From Rhodobacteraceae bacterium S2214 (lineage in GTDB: Bacteria; Pseudomonadota; Alphaproteobacteria; Rhodobacterales; Rhodobacteraceae), in NCBI GenBank assembly GCA_025141675.1, contig CP081161.1, positions 558,001-622,000 of the forward strand: a DNA stretch of 64,000 nt, given 5' to 3'. Shown here in pieces: positions 52,240 to 59,742 of the stretch; positions within the stretch are counted from its first letter, which is position 1, and every line of letters begins with the position of its first letter. The notes under the pieces are model-generated. The model searched no databases. It saw nothing but the letters and a program-made list of their open reading frames with translations, and was not told the DNA's origin. Made by a program: the position numbers and the translations under genes.

Positions 52240-53322
52240 TTATGCCCGCGACGCGGCGCGTTGTTGTTGCCATTGGTCCAGTGCAACCGCACTGACGATG
52301 ATCATGCCCAGTACCATTTCTTGGTAGAAGGCCCCGAGTTTCAGGAACGTAAAGCCGGATGTAATCACACCGATAATCAGCGCACCAATCACTGTACCGA
52401 TGATCGACCCACGCCCCCCGAACAAGGACACGCCGCCGATCACGGCCATCGCAATCGCTTCGAGTTCATAGGTTAGCCCCATGCCGGATTGCGCTGTCAG
52501 GTTCTTGGACGTCAGGATGACAGCCGCCAAACCAGCCAACATACCAGCGATGATATAGACCAGCACCAGATGGCGTGGGACGTTGATACCGGACATGCGC
52601 GCGGCTTGTTCGTTTGATCCAATCGCGTAGGTGTGTTTGCCGTAGACAGTGTAGTTCATGATGAAGTGGAAGAGCACAGCTAGCGATAGGAAGATAATCA
52701 CGGGCATCATGCCAGCGCCGATCTTTGCGTAGCTTTCTGTCGGGAAAGACACAGGGTTGCCGCGCGACCACCACTGCGCCACGCCGCGTGCAAACAGCAT
52801 CATACCAAGCGTTGCGATGAATGGGGGGATGCGGGCAAAGGCCACGAGAAGGCCGTTGATGCACCCCGCAATCAGCCCGACGCCAAGCCCCACCATGACG
52901 GGGATCAACCATGGCAAATCAAGCGCCCATTCGCCAAAGATGGCCTTTGGATTTGGTGCGCCGTTGACTTCGGCGACCTGTGCGAAGCTCATCGCGATCA
53001 TGGCCGTTGCACCAACGACAGATCCGGATGACAGGTCAATGCCAGCCGTGATGATCACTTGGGTCACACCAAGGGCGATAATGCCGATGATGGCCACTTG
53101 GACGATGATGATCCGCAAGCGTTGTTCGTTGAAAATAGTGTCAAAACGGTCGCGTGTATCAAACAACAGGCTTTGACCGTTCATATAAGGGAGCACTTGG
53201 CCCAGCACTTCGAAGATAATGATAATCAAGATCAGGGCGCCGAAAACGTTCAGCTCATTTGGCCATTGCCGTTTGGATTTGTCGAAGGTCAGGCCGCCTG
53301 TCCCGTCGCTATTGTCTGACAT
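52240..53322 (-). CDS. sugar (inositol) ABC transporter permease
   Basis: The 360-residue product is a CUT2/RbsC-FrcC-type permease with 8-10 membrane helices; 'GIDLSSGSVVGATAMIAMSFAQV' and 'GGVSLFGGRGSIIGTVIGALIIGVI' are typical of the family. It forms the homodimeric channel in the inner membrane. It lies 18 bases upstream of the ATPase gene and 100 bases after the binding-protein gene, separated by a hairpin. Confidence 0.92.
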   Translation of the reverse strand: MSDNSDGTGGLTFDKSKRQWPNELNVFGALILIIIIFEVLGQVLPYMNGQSLLFDTRDRFDTIFNEQRLRIIIVQVAIIGIIALGVTQVIITAGIDLSSGSVVGATAMIAMSFAQVAEVNGAPNPKAIFGEWALDLPWLIPVMVGLGVGLIAGCINGLLVAFARIPPFIATLGMMLFARGVAQWWSRGNPVSFPTESYAKIGAGMMPVIIFLSLAVLFHFIMNYTVYGKHTYAIGSNEQAARMSGINVPRHLVLVYIIAGMLAGLAAVILTSKNLTAQSGMGLTYELEAIAMAVIGGVSLFGGRGSIIGTVIGALIIGVITSGFTFLKLGAFYQEMVLGMIIVSAVALDQWQQQRAASRA

Positions 53323-53362
53323 CTGTCAGCTCCCCTTAAAAATGTAGGTGGGTGGTCGTTTG

Positions 53363-53391
53363 ATGTGGGGCAGCGCCGGGCCGCCCCACAT
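53363..53391 (-). terminator. intercistronic hairpin between binding protein and permease genes
   Basis: ATGTGGGGC and GCCCCACAT form a nine-base-pair stem with a GC-rich interior. In this position it probably protects or partially terminates the message so that the binding protein is made in excess. Confidence 0.7.
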
Positions 53392-53422
53392 GGTCATTTT
53401 GGCCGTTGTAAGTCGATTAAAC

Positions 53423-54361
53423 TTACTGAAAGTCAGCCAGATTTTCAGGTGTCACCAGTTTGAATGGGATGAAGACCGTCTTGTCGACTTCTTCGCCATT
53501 GGCCAGCGCCATAGCTGTTTCGATGGAACCAGCGCCTTGACCTGCAAGGTCTTGGAAAACTGTAACGTCCATGTCGCCAGCGGACATCGCCAGCAGCGCG
53601 TCGGATGTCGCGTCAACACCACCAACGACAACGTCGTCCATGGAAATGCCAGCGGCTTTCATCGCTTGGATCGCGCCCAGTGCCATTTCATCGTTGTTGC
53701 CGAAGACAGCATCGAATTCATCACCGGAAGAGATCCAGTTTGTCATCAGGTCGTTGGCTTCGTCGCGGGACCAGTTTGCTGTCTGCTCATCCACGATTGT
53801 GATGAAGTTACACATGTCCATGCCGATCACGTCATGGAAATCTTTGGTCCGCTGAACAGCAGCTTGGTTGGACAGCTGGCCAACCAGAACATATGCAGCT
53901 GCACCGCCTGCTTTGCCTTCAGCGCGCAGCTGACGGCACATTTGGAACGCGGCCAATGTGCCGGATTCGATTTCGTTAGATGCCACGAACGCCTGACCAT
54001 CTGGCAGTGTGTCCATGTTGATCGGCTGGCGGTTCACATAAACCAGTGGAACGCCCGCAGACGCTGCTGCGTTGGACATCGCTTCAGTTGCGTTCGTGTC
54101 AACTGCGTTCACGATGATCGCATCAACGCCGGACGCGATGAAGTTGTTGATCTGGTCAAGCTGCTTGGCCACATCATCAGTCGCGTCTTCAACCTGCAAT
54201 GCAACGTCGTCGCTTGCTTCGTCAAATGCTGTCATGCCGTTCCGCATCACTGTCAGGCCGTTGTCGTCGAAACGTGCAACGGACACACCGATCTGCATTT
54301 CAGCAATCGCTGTCGTGCCCATCAGGGTTGTCAGGCCAGCGGCCAAAAGTACTTTTTTCAT
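53423..54361 (-). CDS. sugar (inositol) ABC transporter substrate-binding protein
   Basis: From ATG 54361 (GGGAGGAAAACA upstream) the 312-residue product has signal MKKVLLAAGLTTLMGTTAIAE and a periplasmic-binding-protein type I domain: 'IGVSVARFDDNGLTVMRNGMTAF', 'INNFIASGVDAIIVNAVDT', 'AAASAGVPLVYVNRQP' and 'VFGNNDEMALGAIQAMKAAG'. The family binds pentoses, hexoses or myo-inositol. The iol genes around it and the shared operator make inositol the likely ligand; it resembles IbpA-like proteins of alphaproteobacteria. Confidence 0.92.
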   Translation of the reverse strand: MKKVLLAAGLTTLMGTTAIAEMQIGVSVARFDDNGLTVMRNGMTAFDEASDDVALQVEDATDDVAKQLDQINNFIASGVDAIIVNAVDTNATEAMSNAAASAGVPLVYVNRQPINMDTLPDGQAFVASNEIESGTLAAFQMCRQLRAEGKAGGAAAYVLVGQLSNQAAVQRTKDFHDVIGMDMCNFITIVDEQTANWSRDEANDLMTNWISSGDEFDAVFGNNDEMALGAIQAMKAAGISMDDVVVGGVDATSDALLAMSAGDMDVTVFQDLAGQGAGSIETAMALANGEEVDKTVFIPFKLVTPENLADFQ

Positions 54362-54444
54362 TGTTTTCCTCCCAAGGAATGTGCCCGGCGCACATGATTC
54401 AAAAACCGGGGCCCTGTAGTTCAGGGCGTTGAGTTCATCCCCCC

Positions 54445-55263
54445 TCATGCGGCTTGCGCCGAAAGGTTTGAGGTGATGAATGCGATAGACTTTGCCAGCG
54501 CTGTGGCGGGGTCTGTCATGGCGTGAATATCTGGAGCGAAGCATTCAAATGATGCGGCCCCTGCGTAGCCTTGTGACCGTAAGGCTTTCAATTGAATGAC
54601 GTTGCCAAGCCGATCTTCGGTATCAACCAAAACGCGGTAGGTATCCGTCATGTCTTGCGTTTTTGGGATAGGATCAGTGATGCCGGAGATATGAACCAAT
54701 CCGGTGAGGTTAGCGTGAAAAGCGGTATCACCTGACAAATGATGGTGGAACGTATCATGGACGATCTTGAAACAGGTCGGATTCCCCATTTCAGCCAGAA
54801 CAAGTGCCACATCATCCTTGTGCCGTAGCGTGCTGGTCTCAAATCCAAGCGGTTCGATGAACCCGATCAGGTTCATATCGGTCAGCATCGGTTGAAAGAT
54901 GTGTAGCGCGTTCCGCAACGCGTCCCGCTGCTGAGTGCGATCAACGATGCCGCTAGCTACGGCTGGGATCAATGCGACACCATGTGCGCCACACGCCTGC
55001 GCCGTTTCCATAAGGTTTTTTGCGGCGGCTACCTTGGTTTCGGGCGCGTCGTTGAACGCTTTCACCTCAGCCAAAGCAAGAATGTCGATCTGCATGTCCG
55101 TCGCCAAATCTTTGATGTGGTGCGCTGATGTGCCTTCGAAGAGCGGACGGTTCAAATCATTGCGAAATTCGACGCCCACGCAGCCCAATGCGGCCGCCAG
55201 TCCAAGCACGTCCTGCGCCGACAATGTCGGAACCGTCATGTGATTGAGCGCCATTGGCAACAT
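54445..55263 (-). CDS. IolI/hydroxypyruvate-isomerase-like TIM-barrel protein
   Basis: The 272-residue product belongs to the AP-endonuclease-2 TIM-barrel family: 'AALGCVGVEFRNDLN', 'ILALAEVKAFN', 'LIGFIEPLGFETSTLRHKDDVALVLAEM' (partial), the metal-binding 'FKIVHDTFHHHLSG' and 'FECFAPDIHAM'. In inositol operons such proteins are IolI-type inosose isomerases, converting 2-keto-myo-inositol to another ketose. It is the first gene of the transporter operon, directly downstream of the 55320 operator. ATG 55263 is favoured by GGGGGAG ten bases upstream; ATG 55254 is possible. Confidence 0.8.
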   Translation of the reverse strand: MLPMALNHMTVPTLSAQDVLGLAAALGCVGVEFRNDLNRPLFEGTSAHHIKDLATDMQIDILALAEVKAFNDAPETKVAAAKNLMETAQACGAHGVALIPAVASGIVDRTQQRDALRNALHIFQPMLTDMNLIGFIEPLGFETSTLRHKDDVALVLAEMGNPTCFKIVHDTFHHHLSGDTAFHANLTGLVHISGITDPIPKTQDMTDTYRVLVDTEDRLGNVIQLKALRSQGYAGAASFECFAPDIHAMTDPATALAKSIAFITSNLSAQAA

Positions 55264-55319
55264 CTGAAAAGGACTCCCCCGGATTTCGTATCACCACTGT
55301 AGGCATGGGATTTTCATTT

Positions 55320-55333
55320 TGCAACCGGTTGCA
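55320..55333. promoter_or_regulatory. LacI-type operator ahead of inositol transporter operon
   Basis: TGCAACCGGTTGCA, the same palindrome core as at 46470-46487, lies 57 bases upstream of the IolI-like gene. Its location fits repression of the transporter operon by the LacI-family protein encoded at that operon's end. Confidence 0.85.
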
Positions 55334-55488
55334 TTAATGGGTGCAATAATTCGATCAAAGCGTTGAAAATGCTAAGTTAAGATTGATATTTTTGTTTCAA
55401 AGAAGCGGAGAAACGTCTCTTGAGGGATTCGCAAATCATTCTGTGCGGGGTGTGTGTGCGACTCGGTTCCCGTTTTAGGGCGCTGTCA

Positions 55489-56685
55489 TCATTTTTCGTC
55501 GTCGGACCGCGTCAGGCCATATTTCGCGGCAAGTTTCCATACGTGGTCGGGGACCATGTTCTTCATTTTGGCCGGCTCTTCGCGACGCAAATGCAGGATC
55601 GTTTCGACGGCTTTCATGTCCAAACGTGCTTTGGCAAATTCGAGCCCCTTTGGCCCCAGTAACGGCATCAAGACCCCCATAATGGGGCGCAACCAATTGG
55701 GCATGCGTCGCAACGGCAATCCACCTGCCGCTAATTTGGTGTTCTCTAAAAAACCTTTGACGGACGATGTACGATTGCCTTTGGAACTGGGCGCCGTCAG
55801 CGATACCTCGTTGCCCAATCCGGCTAGCATTTCCGCACCACGATCGTTGCGGACGATCACCCATTGGTCGCCCATTCCGGCCATATATCCCACCGTGATA
55901 TCCGACAGCCGGTTTGTATAATCGACACAGGTCTTGCAGGTCAGCGGGAAAAAGTCGCGGGGCAGATCGGACAGGGGCAGCTGTAGGAAAGGAATGTTGC
56001 GGATGGTGCCATCGGTAAAACGCAATTCAACATGGTAGTCTGCTTTGAATTCCAGATATGTGACGGTGTCGGGTTGATCCGTTAGCCTGCCAAGAAAGTC
56101 ATGGAAATTCGCGGTTGTTGTGTTGTCCGAACAAGGGGTGCCTATGACATAAATGCGGTCGAACCCCAGCTTTGCCTCAACCGCACGCAACGCATAGATC
56201 TGACAGGGTATTCCGATCACGGCGATCCGTGTGTGCCCTGCTGCAATTGCCGGTTCGAGCAGCGCAAGAAGCGGCGCGTAGCCCATACGCATCCCGCGCG
56301 CTTGTGCCATGTTCGCGGCTTGCGTAATCAGCGCGGGTTGCGGTTTCCAGCGATCGTCAGGATCGGGCACCATGCAAAGCACCGCATCAACTGTTCCGGT
56401 TTCGAGCAACCGTTCGGCGAGCCGCGTTGTCAGGCCGGTCCATTGTGCGCCTTGGCGCGGGTTCTTCAGGGCGGCGCGATACATTTTCTGAGTTACCCCA
56501 AAGAAAACCTCGTCCCCTGACGACATCGCAGATCGTCCGTGTGTCTGTGTCTCAGCCAACGGATATGTGGGTTTGATGAATTGGCAAGCGGTGCCACACG
56601 CGCTTGGGTCCTTCATGCGGGACACGCCACAGTCGGTGCATAAGTTGCGTGGGGCAGGGTCAGCGAAGGACGGAGTTTCGATCAT
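55489..56685 (-). CDS. FrhB/BciB-family Fe-S flavoprotein
   Basis: The 398-residue product matches the coenzyme F420 hydrogenase beta-subunit superfamily that also includes BciB (8-vinyl chlorophyllide reductase) and related enzymes. Cysteines cluster as C16-x2-C19 and C30-x3-C34 in 'LCTDCGVSRMKDPSACGTAC', then 'VIGTPCSDNTTTANF' and 'CKTCVDYTNRLSDITVGYMAG'. These would hold iron-sulfur clusters with a flavin. No F420 or bacteriochlorophyll gene is in the window, so the substrate is open. 103 bases separate it from the divergent racemase-like gene. Confidence 0.82.
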   Translation of the reverse strand: MIETPSFADPAPRNLCTDCGVSRMKDPSACGTACQFIKPTYPLAETQTHGRSAMSSGDEVFFGVTQKMYRAALKNPRQGAQWTGLTTRLAERLLETGTVDAVLCMVPDPDDRWKPQPALITQAANMAQARGMRMGYAPLLALLEPAIAAGHTRIAVIGIPCQIYALRAVEAKLGFDRIYVIGTPCSDNTTTANFHDFLGRLTDQPDTVTYLEFKADYHVELRFTDGTIRNIPFLQLPLSDLPRDFFPLTCKTCVDYTNRLSDITVGYMAGMGDQWVIVRNDRGAEMLAGLGNEVSLTAPSSKGNRTSSVKGFLENTKLAAGGLPLRRMPNWLRPIMGVLMPLLGPKGLEFAKARLDMKAVETILHLRREEPAKMKNMVPDHVWKLAAKYGLTRSDDEK

Positions 56686-56788
56686 ACTGTCAGCTTATCC
56701 TGACAGAAACATGTGTCCAGCGTTTCCGCCTCTTGTTGCCCATCGCGCTGCATGTCAGACATCACCTGCCTGAGGGAGGGTCACCAAA

Positions 56789-57406
56789 ATGCGTATTGCT
56801 TGTCTTCACACCGCGCAGGTTCATGTCGCAACATTTACCGATTTGTTCGCTGACAAAGCGCCCGATGCTCAGCTCATTCATGTGGTCCGCGACGATCTTT
56901 TGGCGCAGGCCCAAGTTGGCGGCATCGCGATGGTCGAAGAACCGTTCATGAACGCGGTCGCGGCACTGGATGAAGCGGACGCGATCCTGTGCACCTGTTC
57001 GACGCTGGGTCCGCTGGTAGATCAGCTTGGCAATCCGAAAGTGGTGCGAATTGATCGGCCTGTTATGAACGTGGCTGCGGGCGTTGGTCCAAAGCCGCTA
57101 TTGGCGCTTTGTCTGGAAAGCACACGTGCCGCATCGCTTGACCTGTTGATGGAGGCGGGCGCAAATCTAACCCCGACCGTCCACCTTTGCGATGGCGCGT
57201 GGGCCTTTTTCGAAGCAGGCGATATGGCGGGGTTCGCCGATGCGATTGCCAGCTCCATTCGCGCCGTTGCTGCTGGCCATGATTGCGTTGTCTTGGGGCA
57301 AGCGTCGATGCGTGTTGCGGAGCCTGCATTGCGCGATCTTGGCATTCCGGTTCTTTCATCACCTGCGCTGGCCGTGGATCGCACTATCGGAGTTGCGTTG
57401 TTATGA
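56789..57406 (+). CDS. Asp/Glu racemase-superfamily protein lacking second catalytic Cys
   Basis: The 205-residue product (GAGGGAGGG upstream) looks like the aspartate/glutamate/hydantoin racemase fold: 'MRIACLHTAQVHVATF', the first-half active site 'ADAILCTCSTLGPLVDQL', and a second half 'GHDCVVLGQASMRVAEPALRDLGIPVLSSPALAV'. In true racemases the second half has LGCT; here it reads LGQAS, so the usual two-cysteine racemisation is not possible. A decarboxylase or isomerase of the same fold is a better guess. It overlaps the MFS gene by four bases. Confidence 0.75.
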   Translation: MRIACLHTAQVHVATFTDLFADKAPDAQLIHVVRDDLLAQAQVGGIAMVEEPFMNAVAALDEADAILCTCSTLGPLVDQLGNPKVVRIDRPVMNVAAGVGPKPLLALCLESTRAASLDLLMEAGANLTPTVHLCDGAWAFFEAGDMAGFADAIASSIRAVAAGHDCVVLGQASMRVAEPALRDLGIPVLSSPALAVDRTIGVALL

Positions 57407-58581
57407 AGTTAGGCATTGCAGTATTGGTGCTGGCGTACGGCCTGTCCCAGTTTTACCGCGCGTTTTTGGCGGTTCTGGCACCTGATCTGCAGGTCGATAT
57501 CGGCGCGATGCCAGATGATCTTGCCGCCGCATCCGGTGTTTGGTTCCTCGTCTTTGCGGCGATGCAGATTCCGATTGGCGTCGCGCTGGATCGTGTCGGG
57601 CCAAAATTGACGGCTGTTGTGATGTTCGCGCTGGGCGCGGGCGGGGGCGCGTTTGTTTTTGCGATGGCCCAAAGCCCGATCCATGTGATTATTGCGATGG
57701 GTCTGATCGGCCTTGGCTGTGCGCCTGTTTTGATGGCCAGTTATTTCATTTTTGCGCGCACTTATTCGCCAGCTGTCTTTGCGACATTGGCGGGTGCGAC
57801 AATCGGGATCGGGTCGCTTGGCAATCTGGCGGGCGCGTCGCCGATGGCGTGGGCGGTCACGACCTACGGTTGGCGCGAAACGATGCAGGGGCTTGGTATC
57901 GTGTCGCTATTGGTGGCTGTGCTGATCTGGGTCACGGTCAAGAACCCGCCAACGGTTGAAACCGAACATCGAGGGTCGGTGTTTGATCTGCTGAAGATGC
58001 CGCAGCTTTGGCCGCTTTATGCGCTGATGTTCGTGAACTACGCACCGGCGGCTGGTCTGCGCGGTCTATGGGCTGGCCCTTATCTGCGCGATGTTTATGG
58101 GGCAGATGTCAGTCTGATCGGGCAAGTGACCTTTGTGATGGGCCTTGCCATGATCGCGGCAAGTTTTGCATACGGGCCGTTAGAACGGCTATTTCGAACC
58201 CGCAAATGGGTCATCATTGCGGGCAATACGCTGAGCGTTGTGTCGCTTCTGATCCTGTCAATCGTCCCCGATCCCGGTGTTTGGGTATCCGCGGCGCTGT
58301 TGGCAGCTATCGGGTTTGGCGGCAGCACGTTCCCGCTGCTGGTTGCCCATTCCAAGGCGTTCTTTCCTGCCCACCTGACAGGGCGCGGTGTGACACTGGT
58401 CAACCTGTTTAGCATCGGCGGTGTTGGCGTTGCGCAATTCGCGACTGCGCCGCTGCATACCTATGGTGTCGGCATGGCGGGTGGCTTTACCACCGCATAC
58501 GGCCTGATCTTTGCGTTCTTCCTTGTGACAGTCTTGTGTGGCTTGATCGCTTATTTCTTCGTGACCGATCGCACGGATTAG
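57403..58581 (+). CDS. MFS transporter
   Basis: The 392-residue product has about 12 hydrophobic segments and MFS features: 'LAYGLSQFYRAFLAVLAPDLQ' at the N-terminus and the loop 2-3 motif 'PIGVALDRVGPKLTAVVMFALGAGG', then a second half with 'YGPLERLFRTRKWVIIAGN'. It is a secondary transporter of the inner membrane with unknown substrate. The start (ATG 57403) overlaps the stop of the racemase-like gene (ATGA), so the transporter and enzyme are made together and probably share a substrate. Confidence 0.88.
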   Translation: MKLGIAVLVLAYGLSQFYRAFLAVLAPDLQVDIGAMPDDLAAASGVWFLVFAAMQIPIGVALDRVGPKLTAVVMFALGAGGGAFVFAMAQSPIHVIIAMGLIGLGCAPVLMASYFIFARTYSPAVFATLAGATIGIGSLGNLAGASPMAWAVTTYGWRETMQGLGIVSLLVAVLIWVTVKNPPTVETEHRGSVFDLLKMPQLWPLYALMFVNYAPAAGLRGLWAGPYLRDVYGADVSLIGQVTFVMGLAMIAASFAYGPLERLFRTRKWVIIAGNTLSVVSLLILSIVPDPGVWVSAALLAAIGFGGSTFPLLVAHSKAFFPAHLTGRGVTLVNLFSIGGVGVAQFATAPLHTYGVGMAGGFTTAYGLIFAFFLVTVLCGLIAYFFVTDRTD

Positions 58582-58647
58582 TGATCCCCCTTTCTTTTGC
58601 TGGACCTGCGCGGTAAAGGGGCGTCGGTTTAACCAAGGATAGGATCA

Positions 58648-59670
58648 ATGGGTTACAAAATCGTCATCGTTGGCGCCACAGGCAATGTGGGTCACGAAAT
58701 GCTCAATATCCTCGCGGAACGTCAGTTCCCTGTGGATGCAATTGAAGTACTGGCCAGCCGTAAATCGCTGGGCACGGAAGTGTCATTTGGCGACAAAACC
58801 CTGAAGACGAAAGACCTTGATACGTTTGACTTCACGGGCTGGGACATGGCGTTGTTCGCTGTCGGTTCTGAAGCGACAAAGAAATACGCACCAGTAGCTG
58901 CGAAAGCGGGCTGCGTGGTCATCGATAACTCGTCTCTGTACCGCTACGATCCGGACATTCCGCTGATCGTGCCAGAGGTGAATCCAGAGGCCGTGCACGA
59001 CTACAAAAACAAGAACATCATCGCGAACCCGAATTGTTCGACCGCACAGATGGTTGTGGCGCTGAAGCCTTTGCATGACCGTGCGAAGATCAAACGCGTT
59101 GTTGTGTCCACGTACCAGTCCGTGTCTGGCGGTGGTAAAGCTGCGATTGATGCGCTGTGGGACGAGACAAAGTCGATCTACAACCCGACGGACAACAAGA
59201 CCCAAGACGTGTTCACCAAGCAGATCGCGTTCAACGTGATCCCGCACATCGACGTGTTCATGGAAGACGGCACCACGAAAGAAGAGTGGAAGATGGTCGT
59301 CGAGACGAAGAAAATCGTCGACAAGAACATCAAGGTGACGGCGACCTGCGTGCGCGTGCCTGTGTTCGTTGGCCATTCAGAATCGATCAATATCGAGTTT
59401 GAAGAATTCCTCGACGAAGACGAAGCCCGCGATATCCTGCGCGAAGCACCGGGCATCATGGTCATCGATAAACGCGAAGACGGCGGCTACGTGACGCCAA
59501 TCGAATGCGTCGGCGATTTCGCGACGTTCATTTCGCGCATCCGTCAGGACAGCACAATCGACAACGGCCTGAACCTGTGGTGCGTATCTGACAACCTGCG
59601 CAAAGGTGCTGCATTGAACGCGGTCCAGATCGCAGAGCTGCTGGGACGCGAGTGCCTGAAGAAGGGCTAA
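58648..59670 (+). CDS. asd: aspartate-semialdehyde dehydrogenase
   Basis: The 340-residue product has the Asd signature: NADP-binding 'YKIVIVGATGNVGHEMLNIL', the catalytic cysteine in 'NIIANPNCSTAQMVVALKPLHD', 'STYQSVSGGGKAAIDALWDE', and 'VRVPVFVGHSESINIEFEE' with the active-site histidine. It reduces aspartyl phosphate to aspartate semialdehyde for lysine, threonine, methionine and diaminopimelate. AAGGATAGGATC precedes the ATG. It is separate from the MFS operon and ends at a terminator. Confidence 0.96.
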   Translation: MGYKIVIVGATGNVGHEMLNILAERQFPVDAIEVLASRKSLGTEVSFGDKTLKTKDLDTFDFTGWDMALFAVGSEATKKYAPVAAKAGCVVIDNSSLYRYDPDIPLIVPEVNPEAVHDYKNKNIIANPNCSTAQMVVALKPLHDRAKIKRVVVSTYQSVSGGGKAAIDALWDETKSIYNPTDNKTQDVFTKQIAFNVIPHIDVFMEDGTTKEEWKMVVETKKIVDKNIKVTATCVRVPVFVGHSESINIEFEEFLDEDEARDILREAPGIMVIDKREDGGYVTPIECVGDFATFISRIRQDSTIDNGLNLWCVSDNLRKGAALNAVQIAELLGRECLKKG

Positions 59671-59689
59671 ATTTCCTGAGAGATTGTAG

Positions 59690-59721
59690 AAAAGGCCTCG
59701 CAGTGATGCGGGGCCCTTTTT
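59690..59721 (+). terminator. terminator after asd
   Basis: AAAAGGCCTCGCA and TGCGGGGCCCTTTTT form a stem with one or two mismatches and a GTGA loop, followed by a T-run, between asd and the convergent LRR gene. Confidence 0.85.
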
Positions 59722-59742
59722 GTTTGGGGCATTTGCCTTGCG

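Noticed and set aside
53348..54397. 349-codon plus-strand frame
   Set aside because: Antisense to the ABC substrate-binding protein, whose signal peptide and family motifs are clear; the antisense product is unusually rich in Cys and His.
58582..58600. Possible fifth copy of the intergenic repeat (CCCCCTTTCTTTTGCTGG)
   Set aside because: Only the CTTTCTTTTG tail matches; the GGGGGCCAGCCCCC arm is absent, so chance or a very decayed remnant cannot be told apart.
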